This document shows, in pieces, positions 1 through 4,606 of a stretch of DNA of 5,933 nt. Origin of the DNA: Geobacter sp. (GTDB lineage Bacteria; Desulfobacterota; Desulfuromonadia; Geobacterales; DSM-12255); contig VEOV01000119.1 of NCBI GenBank assembly GCA_012026855.1, forward strand, positions 1 to 5,933, in the 5' to 3' direction. The notes below the pieces were generated by a model. That model made no database searches, was not told where the DNA came from, and saw only the letters and a program-made list of their open reading frames with translations. The translations under genes were made by a program, and so were the position numbers. Position 1 is the stretch's first letter. Each line of letters opens with the position of its first letter.

Positions 1-2
1 TG

Positions 3-86
3 ACAGATCAAGAAAGAAATGTTGTCCAGGTGGTTGCTGAAGAGCTTGCCAAAGCGGTGGATGAAGTTCTGAAAGGGGGCAGGTGA
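3..86 (+). CDS. Partial small protein, 3' end or near-complete 28-codon ORF, unknown function
   Basis: The frame beginning at base 3 is open up to a TGA at 84-86 and reads TDQERNVVQVVAEELAKAVD followed by EVLKGGR. It is charged, helix-prone and free of cysteine. The stop overlaps the ATG of the following OsmC-like gene by one base (TGATG), an arrangement typical of translational coupling, which is the main reason to believe it is coding. The window opens with 'tg', so if the preceding base is A, G or T the gene could begin exactly at the edge as a 28-residue peptide; otherwise this is the tail of a longer protein. No family is recognised. Confidence 0.5.
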   Translation, partial: TDQERNVVQVVAEELAKAVDEVLKGGR

Positions 87-508
87 TGTCAGTCTACAAA
101 AACAAGGTTGAGTGGCGTGGTGAACACCACGGCTATACCTGGTGCCAGAATGACACGGAGATGGAGTTTTCGGCTCCGCCTGATCTCCATGGTTATCCCA
201 ATGTTATGACTCCTGAGGATGCATTCGTCATGGCGGGGAATACCTGCTATCACATGATGGTTCTCTGGGCGATGAAGCGCTTCAGGGTGGAGCTCATATC
301 GTTCGAATGCGAAGCGGTCGGAGAGGTAGAAGAGTATATCGACAAGACTTCGTGGTTCAAGAGCATCACGCTTTATCCCAGGCTGGTGATTCGAGGTACA
401 TCGGAAGAAGTTGTTAGACGCGCCCTGGACTTGGCATTAAAGTATTCAACCATCTGCCAATCGTTCAAGTCAGAAGTCATTATTACCCCAAGCATCACAG
501 TTCAGTAA
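86..508 (+). CDS. OsmC/Ohr-family protein (putative thiol peroxidase-like)
   Basis: This 140-residue cytoplasmic protein has the size and pattern of the OsmC/Ohr family, whose members reduce organic hydroperoxides with two cysteines. The first conserved block is the 'P-E-D-A-F-V-M-A-G-N-T-C' helix with Cys54 (the usual PEELL...A..C site). The second is the C-terminal helix 'ALDLALKYSTIC' with Cys124, where Ohr and OsmC carry their second Cys. The segment around residues 91-103 (FKSITLYPRLVIR) matches the family's beta strand before that helix. Cys20 and Cys75 are extra. ATG at 86 is preferred over the GTG at 83 because the AAAGGGGG Shine-Dalgarno at 72-79 is then spaced by 6 bases. The gene is coupled to the upstream ORF. 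Family membership is fairly secure; true peroxidase activity is inferred, since many OsmC-like proteins have unknown substrates. Confidence 0.78.
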   Translation: MSVYKNKVEWRGEHHGYTWCQNDTEMEFSAPPDLHGYPNVMTPEDAFVMAGNTCYHMMVLWAMKRFRVELISFECEAVGEVEEYIDKTSWFKSITLYPRLVIRGTSEEVVRRALDLALKYSTICQSFKSEVIITPSITVQ

Positions 509-554
509 TCTGGATAAAGACGGTGGCCTGAATTTGGTTAAATAGAGAAGTTAA

Positions 555-577
555 ACAGATCGGATCAGTGAATCTGT
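555..577. promoter_or_regulatory. Inverted repeat ahead of the sigZ-like gene
   Basis: ACAGAT (555-560) and ATCTGT (572-577) form a perfect 6-bp inverted repeat around an 11-base spacer, 15 bases before the GTG start of the sigma factor gene. The geometry suits a dimeric regulator, but arms of this length can arise by chance. I found no convincing -35/-10 pair in the 84-bp gap, so whether it is an operator is unproven. Confidence 0.25.
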
Positions 578-592
578 ACCTGTGGTGATGAC

Positions 593-1144
593 GTGACTCA
601 ATCAGAACAAATATGGCAAGAATATCATGCAAGGCTGCGGTCCTTCATCAGAGGGAAAATCGCCGATGAAGCGGCAGCTGACGACATTCTCCAGGACGTG
701 TTTCTGAAGATGCATGACGGACTCCCTTCCCTGAAGGATGCGACCAAACTGCAGAGCTGGCTCTACCAGATCGCCCGCAACGCCATCATCGATTTTTATC
801 GCCAGCAGAAGCCTACCGTCGACATTCCGGATTGGCTGACCCAAACCGGGAGCGATTCAGGCGATAAAGTGCGACAGGAGCTGTCGGATTGCCTGCTGCC
901 GATGGTCCAGCAGCTTCCCGACATCTACCGCGATGCGATAAATCTGTCGGAGCTGCAAGGCCTGAAGCAAAAGGAAGTCGCCGAGCAGCAAGGCATATCG
1001 CTCTCCAACGCCAAATCCAGGGTGCAGCGGGGCCGTGCCCTCCTGAAGGAGATGCTGGAAGAGTGCTGCCTGCTGGAGTTCGATCACCAGGGGCGGCTCT
1101 GTGATTATGAACGGCGAAACGGAAATTGTGCTGCGTGCGGTTAA
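593..1144 (+). CDS. sigZ: ECF-type RNA polymerase sigma factor, SigZ family
   Basis: This 183-residue protein would direct RNA polymerase to a dedicated set of promoters. Region 2 spans about residues 8-73, with the core-binding stretch 'AAADDILQDVFLKMHD' and the -10-recognition part 'LQSWLYQIARNAIIDFYRQQ'. A linker (74-95) leads to region 4 (about 100-153), with 'LPDIYRDAINLSELQGL' and the helix-turn-helix 'KEVAEQQGISLSNAKSRVQR'. The tail 'EFDHQGRLCDY' followed by a final CxxC is the signature that separates SigZ from other ECF factors. Cysteines sit at 100, 158, 159, 170, 179 and 182. GTG at 593 is the only usable start: an in-frame TGA lies at 569-571. The ribosome site is weak (GGTGATG, 584-590), suggesting low expression. 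No anti-sigma gene adjoins. It precedes arsM by 76 bp, so control of the arsM cassette is likely but inferred. Confidence 0.85.
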   Translation: MTQSEQIWQEYHARLRSFIRGKIADEAAADDILQDVFLKMHDGLPSLKDATKLQSWLYQIARNAIIDFYRQQKPTVDIPDWLTQTGSDSGDKVRQELSDCLLPMVQQLPDIYRDAINLSELQGLKQKEVAEQQGISLSNAKSRVQRGRALLKEMLEECCLLEFDHQGRLCDYERRNGNCAACG

Positions 1145-1184
1145 GAAAGTTTGCGTCTTTTTTGCCCTCTGCCCGTCTCTAGGG

Positions 1185-1201
1185 TGAGCACTGCTCATAA
1201 T
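1185..1201. promoter_or_regulatory. Palindrome TGAGCA-C-TGCTCA abutting a CATAAT -10-like box, upstream of arsM
   Basis: A perfect 6-bp inverted repeat with a one-base centre occupies 1185-1197 and overlaps CATAAT at 1196-1201, one mismatch from a consensus -10. No good sigma-70 -35 lies 16-18 bp upstream, which fits a promoter served by another sigma factor or an activator. A dyad on the -10 is a classic operator position. The arsM Shine-Dalgarno AAGGAG (1209-1214) follows, spaced 6 bases from the ATG. Function is inferred from position only. Confidence 0.4.
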
Positions 1202-1220
1202 CCTACAGAAGGAGATTCAG

Positions 1221-2021
1221 ATGAAAACGCAAAAACAGGACCAGATTCGAGGTGCAGTGCGGGAGGCCTACGGCAAGATTGCCACAGCAGAGCATTCAAG
1301 TTGCGGCTGTTCCGCTTCGTCGTGCTGCGGCACAGCCGATGACACGTCGGCAACGGACATTTCCCGTAACCTGGGATACTCAGCCGCAGAAATGGCAGCA
1401 GTTCCCGAAGGTGCCAACCTGGGGCTTGGCTGCGGCAACCCCCAGGCCATTGCCGCTCTCAAGCCGGGTGAGACGGTGCTGGATCTCGGCAGCGGCGGTG
1501 GCTTCGATTGTTTCCTGGCGGCACGGGCCGTAGGCGAAGCAGGTCAGGTTATCGGAGTAGACATGACAGCGGAAATGATCGTAAAAGCCCGCCACAATGC
1601 CGGCAAAGCCGGTTTTACTAACGTCGACTTCAGGCTGGGAGAAATGGAACACCTACCGGTCGCCGACAGCGTTGTCGATGCCATTCTTTCCAACTGTGTG
1701 ATCAACCTGTCGCCGGAGAAAGAAAAGGTATTCAGCGAAGCTTTCCGTGTTTTGAAACCGGGCGGACGGCTGGCCATCTCCGATGTGGTCGCCACAAAGG
1801 CCATGTCTGAGGATATGAAAAACGACCTGGCGCTCCATACCGGCTGCATTGCCGGAGCTGCGACGGTACTTGAGTTGGAGACCATGCTGACGGAAGCCGG
1901 GTTCAGGAGCATCAGGATTACACCAAAGGCTGGCAGCAGGGCATTCATCAGTGAGTGGCTGCCCGGGAGCGGAATAGAGGATTTTGTGGTTTCAGCAGCT
2001 ATCGAGGCAATCAAACCATAA
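1221..2021 (+). CDS. arsM: Arsenite S-adenosylmethionine methyltransferase ArsM
   Basis: ArsM transfers methyl groups from SAM to trivalent arsenic in the cytosol, giving mono-, di- and trimethylated products, some volatile. The 266-residue protein has the SAM-binding motif I 'VLDLGSGGGFD' (86-96), the acidic residue ending strand 2 (D114 in 'GVDMT') and the 'LKPGGRLAISDVV' post-core motif (178-190). The three As(III)-ligand cysteines of the family are present: Cys71 in 'NLGLGCGNP', Cys159 in 'SNCVINL' and Cys209 in 'TGCIAGA'. An N-terminal cluster (Cys28, 30, 35, 36) may supply the fourth redox Cys seen in characterised ArsM enzymes. The N-terminal 'VREAYGKIA' is typical of prokaryotic ArsM. 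The Shine-Dalgarno is strong. The stop codon is merged with the ribosome site of the next gene, so the genes are cotranscribed. Confidence 0.93.
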   Translation: MKTQKQDQIRGAVREAYGKIATAEHSSCGCSASSCCGTADDTSATDISRNLGYSAAEMAAVPEGANLGLGCGNPQAIAALKPGETVLDLGSGGGFDCFLAARAVGEAGQVIGVDMTAEMIVKARHNAGKAGFTNVDFRLGEMEHLPVADSVVDAILSNCVINLSPEKEKVFSEAFRVLKPGGRLAISDVVATKAMSEDMKNDLALHTGCIAGAATVLELETMLTEAGFRSIRITPKAGSRAFISEWLPGSGIEDFVVSAAIEAIKP

Positions 2022-2031
2022 AGGGGGTCAC

Positions 2032-2325
2032 ATGCTACCTGCTGTTCAGCAGAAAACGTTCGGCGATTTTTACGATTCGGTGCGCACCAATGGCATCCTT
2101 GATCCAAAGACAACCTATCTGCTGCATCTTGCTACGGCAATGGCCGTGGGGTGCGTACCCTGCATGGAATACTACCTCAAGCAGAAGGCTGACGAAGGGG
2201 TGACCGACGAGGAGATCGGCGCCGTGCAGGCAGTAGTCATGGCGGTTTCCTCCGGCAAGGTCAATGCCCAGCTCAGGCAGGCGGAGCGAAGCGTCAAGGC
2301 CGACCAGAAAGCACCCGTGCAATAG
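2032..2325 (+). CDS. Small carboxymuconolactone decarboxylase/AhpD-like CxxC protein
   Basis: This 97-residue cytoplasmic protein is all-helical in appearance and carries one redox motif, Cys41-Val-Pro-Cys44, at the start of a helix following 'LLHLATAMAVG'. That is the layout of the CMD/AhpD-like fold, where a CxxC serves as a thiol-disulfide reductant for partners such as peroxiredoxins. The histidine that AhpD carries four residues after the second Cys is Tyr48 here, so the AhpD proton-relay mechanism is not fully conserved. The second half 'GVTDEEIGAVQAVVMAVSSGKVN' matches the family's second helical hairpin. ATG at 2032 is chosen because AAGGGGG (2021-2027) stands 4 bases upstream; in-frame sequence extends further into arsM and is disregarded. 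Only 10 bp separate it from arsM. A role in supplying reducing equivalents to arsenic methylation is inferred from context. Confidence 0.8.
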   Translation: MLPAVQQKTFGDFYDSVRTNGILDPKTTYLLHLATAMAVGCVPCMEYYLKQKADEGVTDEEIGAVQAVVMAVSSGKVNAQLRQAERSVKADQKAPVQ

Positions 2326-2331
2326 GCATTC

Positions 2332-3057
2332 ATGAACTCAGCCACTCTTAACAATTCTGGCTGCCTGCTCTGCGGTGCCGATCTGGTCTATCGCGAGCAG
2401 GCATACAGCCTTTCATGCGCTCTCTGCGGAGAGAAGCTCATGACCCATGCGGCATGCGCCAACGGTCATTTCATCTGCGACCGGTGCCATAGTCTGTCAG
2501 CTCTGGATCTGATTGAGCAGACATGCAATGCCAGCGCCGACATTGATCCGCTCCGGCTGGCTGTCGCACTGATGGCTAACCCCAACATCAAGATGCACGG
2601 TCCCGAGCATCACTATTTGGTGCCGGCGGTGCTGATTACTGCCTGGTGTGCCGTCAGTGGAGATGAAAGCAAGGGGGAGAAGCTGGCCATTGCCCGCAAA
2701 CGCGCCGAGGATGTCAAAGGGGGCTTTTGCGGCTTCCACGGCACCTGCGGCGCCGCCATGGGCGCCGGGGTAGCGTGCAGCGTCCTGACCGGAGCAACTC
2801 CTCTGGCGCGGGAGGAATGGCGGCTCTCCAACCTGATGACCGCCGCCTGCCTGACTGCCATTGGCGAAGCTGGCGGCCCCCGCTGCTGCAAGCGGGACAC
2901 CTTTCTCGCTCTGTTGACGGCGCGGAATTTCCTCAACCGTCACCTCAATGCAGGTCTTCCTGAAGGTAGCTTGCCTGTTTGCTCGTTCTCGGCCAACAAC
3001 AGGGAATGCCTTGCTGCCGGTTGTTCGTTCTATCCCGCAACTGCCCATAAGGGCTGA
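2332..3057 (+). CDS. DUF5714-type cysteine-rich protein, function unknown
   Basis: This 241-residue protein contains 18 cysteines. Residues 11-52 form a zinc-ribbon-like region with CxxC pairs at 11/14, 29/32 and 49/52. The core has 'GGFCGFHGTCGAAMGAG' (130-146) with Cys133 and Cys139, then 'GATPL', then 'GGPRCCKRDTFLAL' (181-194) with Cys185-Cys186. The C-terminus adds Cys217, 226 and 231. These core motifs match my recollection of the DUF5714 family, found mainly in anaerobes and archaea, with no biochemical role I know of. No signal peptide is visible, so it is probably cytosolic. The many Cys suggest bound zinc, an Fe-S cluster or As(III). It follows the CxxC gene by 6 bp with only a weak ribosome site (AGG, 2324-2326), implying coupled translation. 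A role in arsenic or methyl transfer is inferred from its neighbours. Confidence 0.75.
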   Translation: MNSATLNNSGCLLCGADLVYREQAYSLSCALCGEKLMTHAACANGHFICDRCHSLSALDLIEQTCNASADIDPLRLAVALMANPNIKMHGPEHHYLVPAVLITAWCAVSGDESKGEKLAIARKRAEDVKGGFCGFHGTCGAAMGAGVACSVLTGATPLAREEWRLSNLMTAACLTAIGEAGGPRCCKRDTFLALLTARNFLNRHLNAGLPEGSLPVCSFSANNRECLAAGCSFYPATAHKG

Positions 3058-3158
3058 ACTCCGGTGCTGCTTTTGCTGCTGTTATCGGACCTCTGGTAGA
3101 GGTGCCGGTGATGATTAGTCTGGTGAATGTGGCGTTCCTGTTTCAGCGGCGCTGGTAA
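3057..3158 (+). pseudogene. acr3: Relic of the C-terminus of an Acr3-type arsenite efflux permease
   Basis: Reading codons from 3057, the DNA encodes NSGAAFAAVI, then GPLVEVPVMISLVNVA, then FLFQRRW and TAA at 3156-3158. The 'SGAA-AVIGPLVEVPVM-SLV' pattern is what I know as the last transmembrane helix and end of Acr3 permeases (bile/arsenite/riboflavin transporter superfamily, about 350 residues). The frame is closed upstream by TAA at 3048-3050 and there is no suitable start, so about nine tenths of the gene is gone. The fragment begins at the very stop codon of the DUF5714 gene. The Acr3 assignment comes from motif recognition, supported by the flanking arsM operon. The remnant shows no stop or frameshift within itself, so the deletion may be fairly recent. 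Confidence 0.75.
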
Positions 3159-3237
3159 TCTTTTTTCCCATTGTTGCCTTGGCAGTAATCAGCGGTGCCC
3201 ACCTGTTCAACGCCATATTATGAGGTAAACTTTTAAT
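3159..3237 (+). other. Short gap upstream of the CDF gene, possible second relic
   Basis: This 79-bp stretch follows the acr3 scar. One frame (3119-3223) stays open and reads, near its end, FFPIVALAVISGAHLFNAIL and a TGA, a hydrophobic peptide without a good start codon. It might be a second membrane-protein remnant or chance. TGAGGT at 3221-3226 is the likely ribosome site for the CDF gene, 11 bases before its ATG. No clear promoter or rho-independent terminator is seen. Confidence 0.3.
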
Positions 3238-4155
3238 ATGAGCGCTGCAATTGACACCAAAATAACCGGGAAACTGAAGATTGCCATCGGCTTGACTGCT
3301 GTCACCCTGGCAGCGGAACTCTTCGGCGGTTTCTGGACCAACTCCCTGGCGCTGCTATCCGATGCGGCCCATGTTTTCCTCGACCTGTTTGCCCTGTTGC
3401 TCTCCCTGGGGGCAATCAAGCTGGCTGCCCTGCCTGCCTCGGAGCGTCACACCTTCGGCTACCACCGTTCGGAAGTATTCGCCTCCTTTATCAACGGCCT
3501 GACCGTTTTTCTCATGGCAGTCGGCATTCTCTATGAGGCCTGGTTCCGGTTTGCCGCTCCGGAAGAGGTCAGAAGCTTGCCGATGCTGGTCATTGCCGTA
3601 ATCGGTCTGGTGATGAACCTGCTGGCCGCCAGGGCGCTGCACGACCATTCCCACGACGACCTCAATGTCAGGAGTGCCTTTCTCCATGTGGTCGGTGATG
3701 CTGCGGCCTCGGTCGGGGTGATCATCGGTGGTGTCGTCATGTTTTACACCGGCTGGTATCCGCTGGATGCACTCATTTCCGCGGCGATCGGCCTGCTGAT
3801 CCTGGCCGGCGCCGGCCGGGTGCTGCGCGATTCGGTACATATCCTCATGGAGGGGACGCCGCGCGGTCTGGAACTGACGGAGGTTGCCGATGCCATCAGA
3901 AGCGTAGCCGGGGTCGCCGATGTCCACCATCTGAATATCTGGACAGTCTGTTCCCATATTCTGTCACTGTCGGTACATGTGGATATTGACAACGGTGGCG
4001 AAAGCCGGCGGGTCAGCATTCTCCATGAGATCGAACACCTCTTGACAGAGCGTTTTCATATCAGCCACACTACTATTCAGATGGAATGCGCCACCTGTAT
4101 CGATGCTCCGGTAATCAAGGAGCTGAGTCATCACCACCATGGTCATCAGCACTGA
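3238..4155 (+). CDS. Cation diffusion facilitator (CzcD/ZitB-type Zn/Cd/Co efflux)
   Basis: This 305-residue inner-membrane antiporter exports divalent metals, usually zinc, in exchange for protons. Six membrane helices are visible at about 13-33, 37-60, 82-101, 115-133, 148-171 and 176-197. The intramembrane metal site is complete: His45 and Asp49 in 'SDAAHVFLD' on helix 2 and His150 and Asp154 in 'FLHVVGD' on helix 5, the His/Asp set expected of zinc/cadmium members. The His-rich loop 'HDHSHDD' (135-141) sits between helices 4 and 5. The cytosolic domain has 'VHHLNIWTVCSHILSLSVHV' (229-248). The tail carries 'ECATC' (283-287) and a terminal 'HHHHGHQH', likely metal-collecting. An in-frame TAA at 3226-3228 fixes the ATG at 3238. 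The thioredoxin gene starts 22 bp later. CDF proteins do not transport arsenite, so it is not a functional replacement for the lost Acr3. Confidence 0.92.
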   Translation: MSAAIDTKITGKLKIAIGLTAVTLAAELFGGFWTNSLALLSDAAHVFLDLFALLLSLGAIKLAALPASERHTFGYHRSEVFASFINGLTVFLMAVGILYEAWFRFAAPEEVRSLPMLVIAVIGLVMNLLAARALHDHSHDDLNVRSAFLHVVGDAAASVGVIIGGVVMFYTGWYPLDALISAAIGLLILAGAGRVLRDSVHILMEGTPRGLELTEVADAIRSVAGVADVHHLNIWTVCSHILSLSVHVDIDNGGESRRVSILHEIEHLLTERFHISHTTIQMECATCIDAPVIKELSHHHHGHQH

Positions 4156-4177
4156 CTGAACTATAGGAGAGAGCAAA

Positions 4178-4606
4178 GTGAAAAGCGAACTGTTGAAAAC
4201 CGTTTGTACCAGCTGCAAGACGCTTTCTTTAAAAGCGCTCTTGCCGATAGCCATATTGCTGATCTCGGTCGCTGCCCAAGCAGAACTGCCATCCTCATCT
4301 GCTGAAGTCATTACCAAGGCGCTCGCCTCCGGCAAACCGACCATGCTCGACCTGGGTGCCCGCAGCTGTGTCCCCTGCAAACAGATGGCGCCCATTCTGG
4401 AGTCGCTGTCAGGTGAATATCGGGACAGGGCAAATGTCCTTTTTGTGGATGTTTATGATGATAGAGACGTCAGCAATCGCTTCAAGGTCAGGATGATTCC
4501 GACGCAGATCTTCTTCAACCAGCAGGGGAAAGAGGTCAAGCGCCATCTTGGCTTCATGGGCAAGGCGGAGATTCTCAAGGAGCTGCAGGCGGCCGGACTT
4601 AAATGA
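4178..4606 (+). CDS. Exported thioredoxin-family protein
   Basis: This 142-residue protein is a thiol-disulfide oxidoreductase aimed at the periplasm. Residues 18-35 (LKALLPIAILLISVAAQA) form a hydrophobic segment ending in a likely signal-peptidase site AQA|E. The thioredoxin domain has active site Cys64-Val-Pro-Cys67 in 'GARSCVPCKQMAPIL' and the cis-proline loop 'IPT' (Pro108), followed by the last strand 'QIFFNQQGKEV'. An additional CTSC (Cys10, Cys13) lies before the hydrophobic segment, on the cytosolic side. The GTG at 4178 follows TAGGAGAG by the usual distance. The gene ends by overlapping the CcdA gene in ATGA, so the two are made together; CcdA is the expected membrane partner that keeps this protein reduced. 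Targets might be arsenic- or metal-oxidised thiols or cytochrome maturation; the sequence does not decide. Confidence 0.88.
   Translation: MKSELLKTVCTSCKTLSLKALLPIAILLISVAAQAELPSSSAEVITKALASGKPTMLDLGARSCVPCKQMAPILESLSGEYRDRANVLFVDVYDDRDVSNRFKVRMIPTQIFFNQQGKEVKRHLGFMGKAEILKELQAAGLK

Noticed and set aside
1145..1177. ECF-type promoter (GAAAGT and CGTC boxes) for arsM
   Set aside because: GAAAGT at 1145-1150 and CGTC at 1174-1177 are over 20 bp apart, too far for the usual 16-17 bp ECF spacing; no shared motif with the sigZ upstream region could be established.
1984..2031. Longer start for the CxxC protein inside arsM
   Set aside because: The upstream GTG start would overlap arsM by 38 bases and lacks a ribosome site, while ATG 2032 follows AAGGGGG.
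1544..2113. Minus-strand open frame of 189 codons opposite arsM
   Set aside because: It mirrors the well-supported ArsM reading frame, has no recognisable domain, and such antisense frames are common in GC-rich genes.
3089..3103. Hairpin ACCTCT-GGT-AGAGGT as terminator of the arsM operon
   Set aside because: No T-run follows and the bases are the Acr3 relic codons for P-L-V-E-V, so the symmetry is probably coincidental.
3175..3184. Short palindrome TGCC-TT-GGCA upstream of the CDF gene as an operator
   Set aside because: Four-base arms are too short to separate from chance and no promoter elements lie around it.
3355..3957. Minus-strand open frame of 200 codons opposite the CDF gene
   Set aside because: The + strand frame carries all the CDF metal-site motifs; the reverse product is of low complexity and matches no known pattern.
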